Program-made: the position numbers and the translations under genes | The notes under the pieces: generated by a model | The model's database searches: none | What the model was told of the DNA's origin: nothing | The model's input: the letters and a program-made list of their open reading frames with translations, nothing else | NCBI RefSeq assembly: GCF_003703975.1 | Contig: NZ_QTJY01000008.1 | Location: forward strand, 124,001 to 188,000 | Direction of reading: 5' to 3' | Length of the DNA stretch: 64,000 nucleotides | Source: Larkinella soli | Lineage (GTDB): Bacteria > Bacteroidota > Bacteroidia > Cytophagales > Spirosomataceae | In this document: positions 27,488-34,793 of the stretch, in pieces | Numbering within the stretch: position 1 is the stretch's first letter | How the letters are laid out: every line of letters begins with the position of its first letter

Positions 27488-28177
27488 ATGCTCGACGCCA
27501 TCGCCATCGACGACGAACCCGCGGCCCTGGAGGTGCTCCGGCGCTATGCGGACAAGGTGCCTTTTCTGAATCTGACCCATACGTTCGTCAGCACCACCGA
27601 CGCGCTGGCCCATCTGCACGCCCGGCGCGTCGATCTTCTTTTCCTGGATATTCAGATGCCCGACCTCCTGGGTACGGACTTCGCCCGGCTGATCGCCCCG
27701 CTGCAGAAACCGGTTATTTTCACGACCGCCTGGGCCGACTACGCCGTGGAGGGCTTCACGCTCCAGGCGCTCGACTACCTGCTGAAACCCATCGAGTTCG
27801 GGCGGTTTCTGCAGGCCTGCAACCGGGCCTATGCCCAACTGATGCCGCAGCGCGACGGCCCGGCCGGCATTTTCGTCAAGGACGGCTACGACTGGATTCG
27901 GGTGAATCTGGACGACGTGCTCTACATTCAGTCGGACACGAACCTGCTGTTCATTCACGAACCGAACCGGCAGGTCTGCACCCGCATGACCATCGCCGAT
28001 ATGCTGGCTACGCTCCCGCCCGACCAGTTCATCCGGGTCCACAAGTCGTACATCGTCGCCCTGAAGGCCATCCGCCGGATCGAGCGCCACCAGCTGACGG
28101 TTGGGAACGTCACGATCCCGCTGGCCGGCAGCTACCGCGACGCCCTCGAACAGCGCCTGCTCCGAAAACCGGGGTGA
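27488..28177 (+). CDS. LytTR response regulator (pair 3)
   Basis: A 229-aa regulator. Receiver domain: AIDDEPAA, phospho-acceptor Asp54 in LDIQMPDLLG, FTTAWADYA and YLLKPIEF. LytTR domain from about 130: GYDWIRVNLDDVLYIQS, FIRVHKSYIVALKAI. It follows its kinase by 5 bp. The TGA stop codon lies at the left end of an interspersed palindromic repeat (28176-28296), which may serve as the transcription stop. Confidence 0.93.
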   Translation: MLDAIAIDDEPAALEVLRRYADKVPFLNLTHTFVSTTDALAHLHARRVDLLFLDIQMPDLLGTDFARLIAPLQKPVIFTTAWADYAVEGFTLQALDYLLKPIEFGRFLQACNRAYAQLMPQRDGPAGIFVKDGYDWIRVNLDDVLYIQSDTNLLFIHEPNRQVCTRMTIADMLATLPPDQFIRVHKSYIVALKAIRRIERHQLTVGNVTIPLAGSYRDALEQRLLRKPG

Positions 28178-28296
28178 CCACCCCCAGCCGGAGCGCCGGT
28201 CCGACCCCCTCCTTGCTAAGGAGAGGGTAGCTTCGCAATAATTAGGAACAGGCGGAGCCCTCCCCTCCTTGCTAAGGAGGGGGCCGGGGGGTGGTC
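28176..28296. repeat. CTCCTT/AAGGAG interspersed repeat, copy 1
   Basis: A non-coding element bounded by inverted ends GACCACCCCC / GGGGGTGGTC and holding two hairpins CCCTCCTTGCTAAGGAGGG-type. It lies between the LytTR gene and the convergent dnaE-type gene and starts at the LytTR stop codon. Related copies are at 38336-38440, 38490-38562, 40288-40408 and 59584-59789. Confidence 0.8.
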
Positions 28297-28300
28297 CTTT

Positions 28301-31258
28301 TCAGTTGCCGATGCGCAGCAGGGTGCCGATGCCGCGGGGGTCGGGTTTGACGGGCAGTTTGTGCAGTTCGCGGATTTCGACGCTCGGGAAGCCGAACTCG
28401 ACCACCACTTTGCCGTGCAGCCGGTAGAGGCCCATGCCCCGGAGCGGGTGCGTCACCATCACCTGCGGGAAATGGGTGGTGTCGAAATACTGCCCCTCGC
28501 GGTCCACGAAATACCCGAACTGCATGGGCTTGCCGGTTTTGGTCCGGATGCTCTTATAGGTGATCAGGTAGCCGTCGATGACCACCTCCCGCCCCTCACA
28601 GCCCGGCATCTGGCGCGCGACGATGCCTTCCGTTTCGACGGCCAGCCAGTCGAAGGGCGAGCGCAGCATGAAGCCCAGCAGTTCCATCTCGTCGTAGGCG
28701 TCTTCCCACTCGTCCTGCCAGAGGGGCGGCAGGCGGTATTCCATCTCGCCCAGCTCGAACAGATCGCCCGTGGCGACCTGCCCGGCGGTATTGTTGGCCA
28801 GCGCGTGGGCCAGCCACAGCAGTTCCTTCTTGGTCTGCCCGAAACAGCGGAACGCCCCCACCCGGATCAGCACGATCAGCTGCTCCAGCCCCGCCCCCAC
28901 CCGGCGCGTGAAGTCCTCCAGGCTCGTGAACGGCCCGGCCTGCCGCTGTTGCAGCAGCGCCTGCACCGTGCGGTCCTCCAGGCTCTTCACCAGCGACCAC
29001 CCCAGCCAGAGCGTATGACCCTCGATGGTGGTCGGAATCTCGCTGCGGTTGATGTCGGGAGCCTCGACGACGGCCCCCCAGCGCCGGGCTTCGTGGATGT
29101 AAAACTCGGTTTTGTAGAAACCGCCGAAGTTGTTGATGACGGCCGTCATGAATTCCAGCGGAAAATACGTCTTCAGAAACAGGCTCTGGTAACTTTCGAC
29201 GGCGAAGGAGGCCGAGTGCGCCTTGCTGAAGCTGTAACCCGAAAAGCTCCGGATCTGGCGCCAGACCTCGGCGGCCACCTCGTCCTGGTAGCCCTTTTCC
29301 CGGCAGTTGGCGAAGAATTTGGCCTCGATGCGGGCAAACTCCTCCTGCCCCCGGTATTTGCCCGACATGGCCCGGCGCAGGATGTCGGCTTCGGCCAGCG
29401 TCAGGCCGGCGAAGTGGTGTGCCACCTTGATGACGTCCTCCTGGTAGATCATCACCCCGTAGGTGTCGGCCATCAGTTCCTGCATCTTCGGGTGAACCGG
29501 CGTGTAGTCGGCCGGGTTGTGGTGGCGCCGGATGTATTCGGCCATCATGCCGCTGCTGGCGACGCCCGGCCGGATGATCGACGAGGCCGCCACGAGCGTC
29601 AGGTAGTCGGCGCACTGGAGCTTCCAGATCAGCTGGCGCATGGCGGGCGACTCGATGTAGAAGCAGCCCATCGTCTCGTGGGCCTGCAACTGCCGGCGGA
29701 TGTTCTCGTCGCGCTTGAAATCCTGGATGCGGTGGATGTCGATGTCGATCTGCCGGTTTTCGCGCACCCGGTCCACGGCCTCTTTAATGTGCCCCAGCCC
29801 GCGCTGGCTGAGAATGTCCCACTTGGCGAAACCGATCTCTTCGGCCGCGTACATGTCCCACTGGCAGATCGGGAATCCCTTGGGCATCGGTTGCAGGCCC
29901 GTGTAGTGATAGAGCGGTTTTTCAGAGATCAGCACCCCGCCCGCGTGGATCGAAAGGTAGTTGGGAAAGTCTTCAAGTTTGGGTGCAAAATTCAGAATAT
30001 AGCGGGTATACTCCCCCCGGTGCGTGCCGGCCGGATCGGCCACGAGGGCGTCGATCTCGAACTTGGGCAGCCCGAACACCTTGCCCAGCTCGCGGTAGGC
30101 CGCCCGGTCGCGGAAGGTCACGTAGGTCGCCATCAGGCAGACGTGGTGCCGCCCCCAGGTCTTGAAGATGTAGTCGGTGATCTCATCGCGCTCGTCCCAG
30201 CTGAAGTCGATGTCGAAATCGGGCGGGGAGGTGCGGTTCGGGTTGATGAAGCGCTCGAAATAGAGGTCCAGTTCGATGGGATCGACGTCGGTGATGCCCA
30301 TGCAGTAGGCCACGATGCTGTTGGCCCCCGACCCCCGGCCCACGTGGTGGTAGCCGCGCGAGTGGGCGTAGGTGATGATGTTCCAGGTAATCAGGAAGTA
30401 GGCCGTGAAATCCAGTTCCTCGATGACCCGCAGTTCGCGCTCGACCCGCTGCTGCGCTTCGCGGTGGTGTTCACCGTAGCGGTCGCGGAGGCCGTCGGCC
30501 GTCAGCTTGCGGAGCAGGGCCATGTCGTCCTCGCGGCTGGGCGTGTAGAGCTTCCGGTTTTTGGACGAAGCGAAGTCGAAATCGAAGGAGCAGCTTTCCA
30601 GCAGCCGCTGCGTGTTCCGAACCACCGGCTGCCAGTCGCGGAAGGCATGGGCCAGCTGGTCGGGCGGGATCAGGAACTCGTCCTCGCGGACGGTTTCGTG
30701 CTCAACCAACTTGGAAAGCAGGCAGTTATGGGCGATGCAGCGCAGCAGCCGGTGCAGGCTGAAGCCCCGGCGGTCGAGGTAGGTGACAGGTTGCAGAATC
30801 ACCACCTGATGCGGTTTCAGCCGGGCGCGATACCGCCAGAGCTGCGTAATCTCGGAGGGCCGCACCCCCGCCAGTTCGTGGTCGGCCAGGTCGCTGAACT
30901 GATCCAGCCGGGCCAGCGGGTAGATTACCCAGGCATATTGAAACCGGGGTGCCCGGAGCGGAAAGTCCTTTCCTGCCAGCAGGTATTGCGACAGGTGCCG
31001 GTTGATCTCGGCGAAGCCCTCCGGGTTGCGGGCCAGGCAGACGTAGGCCGGCTCCTGGTGGTTGCGGAACTCCACCCCCACCACCGGCCGGATGCCGGCC
31101 TTCGCGCACTCCTTCACAAACTCGAAAACGCCCGAAACCGTGTTGATGTCGGTCAGGGCCAGCGTCCGGATGCCCAGAGCCGCAGCCGCTTCCACCAGCT
31201 TCTCAGGCGGAAGCGTGCCGTAGCGGAGGCTGAAATAGCTGTGGGCGTTCAGATACAT
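28301..31258 (-). CDS. DNA polymerase III alpha-type polymerase (DnaE2/ImuC-like)
   Basis: A 985-aa C-family DNA polymerase, clearly shorter than a replicative DnaE (about 1,160 aa). It has an N-terminal PHP domain (MYLNAHSYFSLRYGTL, LALTDINT), the polymerase core with GRGSGANSIVAYCMG and the catalytic PDFDIDF (about 345-351), a helix-hairpin-helix region, and a C-terminal OB fold (VVIDGYLITYKSIRT). Its small size and place behind a Y-family polymerase and a small protein, opposite a LexA-like regulator, point to the error-prone DnaE2/ImuC class that copies damaged DNA rather than the chromosomal replicase. It is the last gene of the minus-strand operon 32872-28301 (7-bp gap to the previous gene). 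The error-prone role is inference. Confidence 0.9.
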   Translation of the reverse strand: MYLNAHSYFSLRYGTLPPEKLVEAAAALGIRTLALTDINTVSGVFEFVKECAKAGIRPVVGVEFRNHQEPAYVCLARNPEGFAEINRHLSQYLLAGKDFPLRAPRFQYAWVIYPLARLDQFSDLADHELAGVRPSEITQLWRYRARLKPHQVVILQPVTYLDRRGFSLHRLLRCIAHNCLLSKLVEHETVREDEFLIPPDQLAHAFRDWQPVVRNTQRLLESCSFDFDFASSKNRKLYTPSREDDMALLRKLTADGLRDRYGEHHREAQQRVERELRVIEELDFTAYFLITWNIITYAHSRGYHHVGRGSGANSIVAYCMGITDVDPIELDLYFERFINPNRTSPPDFDIDFSWDERDEITDYIFKTWGRHHVCLMATYVTFRDRAAYRELGKVFGLPKFEIDALVADPAGTHRGEYTRYILNFAPKLEDFPNYLSIHAGGVLISEKPLYHYTGLQPMPKGFPICQWDMYAAEEIGFAKWDILSQRGLGHIKEAVDRVRENRQIDIDIHRIQDFKRDENIRRQLQAHETMGCFYIESPAMRQLIWKLQCADYLTLVAASSIIRPGVASSGMMAEYIRRHHNPADYTPVHPKMQELMADTYGVMIYQEDVIKVAHHFAGLTLAEADILRRAMSGKYRGQEEFARIEAKFFANCREKGYQDEVAAEVWRQIRSFSGYSFSKAHSASFAVESYQSLFLKTYFPLEFMTAVINNFGGFYKTEFYIHEARRWGAVVEAPDINRSEIPTTIEGHTLWLGWSLVKSLEDRTVQALLQQRQAGPFTSLEDFTRRVGAGLEQLIVLIRVGAFRCFGQTKKELLWLAHALANNTAGQVATGDLFELGEMEYRLPPLWQDEWEDAYDEMELLGFMLRSPFDWLAVETEGIVARQMPGCEGREVVIDGYLITYKSIRTKTGKPMQFGYFVDREGQYFDTTHFPQVMVTHPLRGMGLYRLHGKVVVEFGFPSVEIRELHKLPVKPDPRGIGTLLRIGN

Positions 31259-31265
31259 AAGCGTG

Positions 31266-31685
31266 TCAGGCGGCCTGTCGGTAGTCGGTGTTGCCCAGCA
31301 GGTGCGGGTGTTCGAAGCGGTTGCCGAGGTGCAGCAGCTTCCGCGAGATCGAGAAGTTGAGCGGGATGGTCATCGGCCGCAGGGCGCCCACCGTCGCCAG
31401 CACGAAGCCGCAGCGCTGGGGCGAGTAGCTGATTTCCCACATCCGGCCCGTCCACTCCACCCAGTCGCATTCGTAGAGGATGGTGCCGGTCCGGTCGTGG
31501 GTGCCGACGGGCAGCATGAGGTGCCAGGGCGAGGTGGGTTCGTAGACGCGCCGTTCGGCGGGATTGGCCAGGTTGACCAGCACCAGGGCGTCTTCCATCC
31601 AGACGCCGACGTGCTGCTGCCCATGCCAGGGCTGCGACAGATAATGCATTTGAATACCGTCCCAGAGTCGTAAGAAGTCGTGCAT
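31266..31685 (-). CDS. Uncharacterised protein between Y-family and C-family polymerases
   Basis: A 139-aa protein encoded between the two polymerases, 11 bp after the Y-family gene and 7 bp before the dnaE-type gene, so clearly in the same operon. No signal peptide, membrane helix, Walker motif or clamp-binding motif is seen. It is rich in Trp and His with conserved-looking blocks MHDFLRLWDGIQMHYLSQPW, ALVLVNLANPAERRVYEP and WEISYSPQRCGFVLATVG; it ends with LLHLGNRFEHPHLLGNTDYR. It does not resemble RecA-like ImuA. I infer a partner or adaptor in translesion synthesis. The frame is open further upstream inside the Y-family gene, but ATG 31685 fits the operon spacing. Confidence 0.75.
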   Translation of the reverse strand: MHDFLRLWDGIQMHYLSQPWHGQQHVGVWMEDALVLVNLANPAERRVYEPTSPWHLMLPVGTHDRTGTILYECDWVEWTGRMWEISYSPQRCGFVLATVGALRPMTIPLNFSISRKLLHLGNRFEHPHLLGNTDYRQAA

Positions 31686-31696
31686 ATGTTTGAAAA

Positions 31697-32872
31697 TCAG
31701 AATCCTCGTTGATGATGACTGGCCCGGATCAGGCGATCTTCCCCGAACCGGCTGCGGACCTGGTCCATCTGGCGGTACAGCTCCGGCAGCGGTTTCTGCA
31801 TCGGCTGCCCCAGCGCGTCGAACAGGCTCAGCTGCTCGGCCCCCCGCACCAGCCGGCCGAAGCTGACGCCCACCAGCCGGATGAGCAGCCGGCGGTCGTA
31901 GAGCCGGTCGAAGGCTTTCCGGGTGGCCGCCAGCAGCAGGTGATCGGAGGCCGTGGCCGGCAGCGTGATCTGGCGCGTGTAGGTCTGAAAGTCGGAATAC
32001 CGGATCTTGACCGTCACCTTCCCGGCACACCAGCCGCCCTGCCGCAGGTCGTAGGCCAGCCCCTCCACCATCCGCTCCAGCGTCAGACGGAGCAGGGTCA
32101 CGTCGGTCGTGTCGGTCTGGAAAGTCATCTCCTTCGACATCGACTTCTGCCGGTGCAGCGGCACGACGGGCGTCGGGTCGATGCCGTTGGCGCGGTCCCA
32201 GAGCAGGAGGCCGGTTTTGCCGAAGGTGCGTTCCATGAGCCGGCGCGGAATCTGCGCCAGCGTGCCGAGCTTCGTGACGCCCATGCAGCGCAGCGTGTGG
32301 GCCATCTTCTCGCCGATACCGGGCAGCTTGCCCACGTCGAGCTTCCAGAGGAACGGCTGCACCTCGGCGGGTAGCACGTGCAGGGCGCCGTCGGGCTTGC
32401 GCTCGTTGGCGGCCACCTTCGACACGGTTTTGTTGACCGACAGCCCCCACGACACCGACAGGCCGGTTTCGCGCACGATCCTCTGCTTCAGCTCCCGCGA
32501 CCATTTTTCGCAGCCGACGAACTTCTCCATCCCCGTCATGTCGACGTAAAACTCGTCGATGCTGGCTTTTTCGGCCACCGGGGCGGCTTCGGTGATAATT
32601 TCGGTCACGGCCTTCGAGTACTGCGTGTAGGCCTGGTAGTCGCCCTTGATGACCATGGCTTCCGGGCAGAGCCGGCGGGCCAGCCGCATGGGCATGGCCG
32701 ACCGGACGCCATACCGCCGGGTTTCGTAGCTGCATCCGGCCACCACGCCCCGATCGCCGGTGCCGCCGATGAGCAGGGGCCGCCCCCGGAGTTCGGGGTT
32801 GCGCAGCACCTCCACCGTCGGAAAGAAGGCGTCGAGATCGAGATGAAGGATATGCCGGTCGGCATCAGTCAT
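31697..32872 (-). CDS. Y-family DNA polymerase (DinB/Pol IV-like)
   Basis: A 391-aa translesion polymerase. Catalytic residues are present: Asp12 in HLDLDAFFPTVE and Asp106-Glu107 in ASIDEFYVD, where Phe replaces the usual Ala. The HhH motif is KLPGIGEKMAHTL, the little-finger domain spans about 240-345, and QLSLF at 347-351 is a textbook beta-clamp binding motif. It would insert bases opposite lesions. It is first in the minus-strand operon with the 139-aa protein and the dnaE-type polymerase, and its start lies 39 bp from the nearest dyad of the intergenic operator array, so damage-inducible control is likely. It is equivalent in place to ImuB but keeps an active site. Confidence 0.95.
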   Translation of the reverse strand: MTDADRHILHLDLDAFFPTVEVLRNPELRGRPLLIGGTGDRGVVAGCSYETRRYGVRSAMPMRLARRLCPEAMVIKGDYQAYTQYSKAVTEIITEAAPVAEKASIDEFYVDMTGMEKFVGCEKWSRELKQRIVRETGLSVSWGLSVNKTVSKVAANERKPDGALHVLPAEVQPFLWKLDVGKLPGIGEKMAHTLRCMGVTKLGTLAQIPRRLMERTFGKTGLLLWDRANGIDPTPVVPLHRQKSMSKEMTFQTDTTDVTLLRLTLERMVEGLAYDLRQGGWCAGKVTVKIRYSDFQTYTRQITLPATASDHLLLAATRKAFDRLYDRRLLIRLVGVSFGRLVRGAEQLSLFDALGQPMQKPLPELYRQMDQVRSRFGEDRLIRASHHQRGF

Positions 32873-32908
32873 GGGCTTACCGCGTTGATCTGGGGGCTAA
32901 ATAACCAA

Positions 32909-33045
32909 TTTGTAATAATAGTTACAAACAGATTGTAATTATTATTACATAATGATGTAACTGATTTTACGATAGATAGTTTTTCAGGAGCCGGAAAGCC
33001 GCTTTTACAGGTAAAAACCGATTTACAATTGTAAACTTTCTTACA
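32909..33045. promoter_or_regulatory. Array of TGTAA-N6-TTACA dyads (candidate damage operator)
   Basis: Four dyads of one design lie in the divergent intergenic region: 32911-32926 (extended to TTTGTAA-N6-TTACAAA at 32909-32928), 32934-32949, 32956-32971 (last base G instead of A) and 33030-33045. The first three start 23 and 22 bp apart, about two helical turns. A 14-bp perfect palindrome TTTACAATTGTAAA (33022-33035) overlaps the fourth, and TTTTAC-AG-GTAAAA lies at 33003-33016. The AT-rich block stands out against GC-rich surroundings. The HTH-S24 protein encoded next to it is the obvious candidate binder. Confidence 0.8.
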
Positions 33046-33075
33046 GAGAGACTTCCTTTTGTAAACCGGAATCCG

Positions 33076-33083
33076 TATCTTTG
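33076..33083 (+). promoter_or_regulatory. -7 promoter element TATCTTTG of the S24 regulator gene
   Basis: Exact TAnnTTTG match ending 18 bp before ATG 33102 and 30 bp after the fourth dyad, so a repressor bound at that dyad would sit just upstream of or on the -33 region. Confidence 0.65.
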
Positions 33084-33101
33084 ATCAAGGAAGCGACTGC
33101 C

Positions 33102-33911
33102 ATGTATATAGCTGAGAATCTGAGTCTTTTACGTTCGTATTACGGTCTGTCCCTCGTCGAGGTGGGCGGGGTGATCGGGGTGACGCACCCGACGCTGTCG
33201 AAATACGAGAAGGGGGAAACGGTTCCGCCGATGGATGTGGCGGCCAAACTGGTGACGCTCTACAAAATCTCGCTGGACATCCTGTTTTTCCAGCCCCTGG
33301 GCAAACTGAGCCGCAAGCAGCTGCAGCAGATGCTGGCCTCGCCCGACCCGCTGTTCCGGGGGCAGTCGTTCCGGGTACGCGAGCTGGTCAGCAGCGTCGG
33401 GCCGGACAATGAGGAGAACATCGAACTGGTGCCGGTGAAGGCCGCCATGGGCTACTGCCAGGGCGGTTTCGAAGACGCCGGTTTCATCGCCGAACTGCCC
33501 AGCTTCCGGCTGCCGCTGCCGTTTATCTCCCAAAACCGCAAATACCGGCTGTTTCCGGCGGGCGGGGAGTCGATGCTGCCCATCCCGGCCAACGCCTACG
33601 TGCTGGGCGAATACGTGCAGGACTGGTACGGCGTCAAAGACGGTACGGGCTGCGTGGTGGTGAGCCACGAGGGCATCGTCGTCAAGAAGGTCTACAACGA
33701 ACTGGCGACCCACCGGCGGCTGATGCTGCACTCCCTCAACCCGGCCTACCAGCCCTACGCGCTGCCGGCCGAGCAGTTGCAGGAACTCTGGCGGTATGTC
33801 CTGTACATGTCGGCGGACTTTCCGGATTCGGAACCGACGCTGAGCACCATTCTGGATGAATTACGCAAGCTGAATGCCGGTCAGGAAAAACTCTTACAAC
33901 AGGCTCAATAG
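33102..33911 (+). CDS. LexA-like HTH (XRE)-S24 peptidase regulator
   Basis: A 269-aa repressor-like protein. Residues 1-65 form an XRE helix-turn-helix (VEVGGVIGVTHPTLSKYEKGETVPP); 105-225 form an S24 domain with catalytic Ser157 in GGESMLP and Lys195/Lys196 in GIVVKKVY, 38 residues apart as in LexA. The expected self-cleavage site falls in KAAMGYCQGG (about 113-122); a plain Ala-Gly bond is not present, though Ala115-Met-Gly117 is at the right distance. ATG 33102 is chosen; the open frame starts slightly earlier at TTG 33081, inside the -7 box. It is divergent from the polymerase operon, next to the dyad array, and one base upstream of the SRAP gene. LexA-like function is a strong inference, not shown. 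Confidence 0.88.
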   Translation: MYIAENLSLLRSYYGLSLVEVGGVIGVTHPTLSKYEKGETVPPMDVAAKLVTLYKISLDILFFQPLGKLSRKQLQQMLASPDPLFRGQSFRVRELVSSVGPDNEENIELVPVKAAMGYCQGGFEDAGFIAELPSFRLPLPFISQNRKYRLFPAGGESMLPIPANAYVLGEYVQDWYGVKDGTGCVVVSHEGIVVKKVYNELATHRRLMLHSLNPAYQPYALPAEQLQELWRYVLYMSADFPDSEPTLSTILDELRKLNAGQEKLLQQAQ

Positions 33912-33912
33912 C

Positions 33913-34638
33913 ATGTGTTACCACAAAAATCTCAACGTAAGCCCGCAGGAACTCCAGGAACGCTACGACGCGGACCTTCCCCCGGGCGCCGACTTCGGTC
34001 CGATCTTTCACGCCAGCGCCTTCGCCTTCCCGCACTGGCCCATTCTGACCCACCAGCAGCCGGGCCAGTTCCGCATGCTCCAGTGGGGCCTGATTCCGCA
34101 CTGGGTCCGGGGCCGCGACCAGGCCGAGGAACTGAAAGCCCGCACGCTGAACGCCCAGTCGGAGACCATCTTCGAAAAACCGTCGTTCCGCGGGGCGGCC
34201 CAGGGCGGCAAACGCTGCCTGATTCCGGTTACCGGCTTTTTCGAGTGGTTTACGCAGAAGAGTAAGAAATACCCGTTTTATATCCATCCCCGCTCGCAGA
34301 AGATCGTGTCGATCGCCGGGCTATGGGACGAGTGGACCGACCGCGACACCGGTGAGGTGCTCCAGACCTACACCCTGCTGACGACCGAAGCCAACCCCCT
34401 GCTGGCAAAGATCCACAACACCAAACGGCGTATGCCGGTGCTGCTGACGACCGAAGCCGAAAAAGCCTGGCTGCGCAACGACCTCAGCGAGAAGGAGACA
34501 CTGGCGATCTGCGCCGACCCGTACCCCGACCGCGAACTGGAAAGCTACACGATCACGAAGCGCATCACCGCCCGGGGTGAACCGACCGACGTGCCCGAAG
34601 TACTCGAACCGGCCGCGTATCCCGAGATGAAATTTTAA
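33913..34638 (+). CDS. SOS response-associated peptidase (SRAP; YedK/HMCES-like)
   Basis: A 241-aa SRAP protein. In this family the Met is removed and Cys2 forms a thiazolidine crosslink with abasic sites in single-stranded DNA, shielding them during replication. Key residues are all visible: Cys2, Asn80 in TLNAQSETIF, Glu111 in GFFEW and His168 in KIHNTKRRMPV. The start codon lies one base after the stop of the S24 regulator, so the two are co-transcribed. The link to polymerase genes across the operator region supports a damage-tolerance unit. A strong terminator follows. Confidence 0.96.
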   Translation: MCYHKNLNVSPQELQERYDADLPPGADFGPIFHASAFAFPHWPILTHQQPGQFRMLQWGLIPHWVRGRDQAEELKARTLNAQSETIFEKPSFRGAAQGGKRCLIPVTGFFEWFTQKSKKYPFYIHPRSQKIVSIAGLWDEWTDRDTGEVLQTYTLLTTEANPLLAKIHNTKRRMPVLLTTEAEKAWLRNDLSEKETLAICADPYPDRELESYTITKRITARGEPTDVPEVLEPAAYPEMKF

Positions 34639-34661
34639 TTACAACGGGTATGGTTTACCGT

Positions 34662-34695
34662 AAAAAAGCCGTGAACCCGGGTTCACGGCTTTTTT
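34662..34695. terminator. Intrinsic terminator after the SRAP gene
   Basis: Stem of 14-16 bp (AAAAAAGCCGTGAACC with its complement) and a T run, 24 bp after the SRAP stop. The A run on the left makes it bidirectional. Confidence 0.93.
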
Positions 34696-34793
34696 ATAAA
34701 CCCCCGAAAGCAGAAAAGCGTTAAAATAGCGGGTTCGATTTCCTACAGACCGTATACCGCTCTCCCGGTAGCGCAGAAACGCATTCGCTATTC

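Noticed and set aside
28176-28296. CRISPR-like repetition, because AAGGAG hairpins recur.
   Set aside because: Only two units per site with no regular spacers and no cas genes nearby; fits a dispersed palindromic repeat instead.
31266-32735. A 489-codon minus-strand frame spanning most of the Y-family polymerase gene.
   Set aside because: Only its last 139 codons (from 31685) look like a protein; the remainder is an out-of-frame reading of the polymerase gene.
33913-34638. SRAP gene starting at the earlier in-frame position 33874.
   Set aside because: Family chemistry needs Cys at position 2, which only the ATG at 33913 provides.
34720-34790. GGGTTCGATTTCC at 34730-34742, like a tRNA T-arm.
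   Set aside because: No acceptor, D or anticodon stem can be formed with the flanking sequence and no CCA-end context is present.
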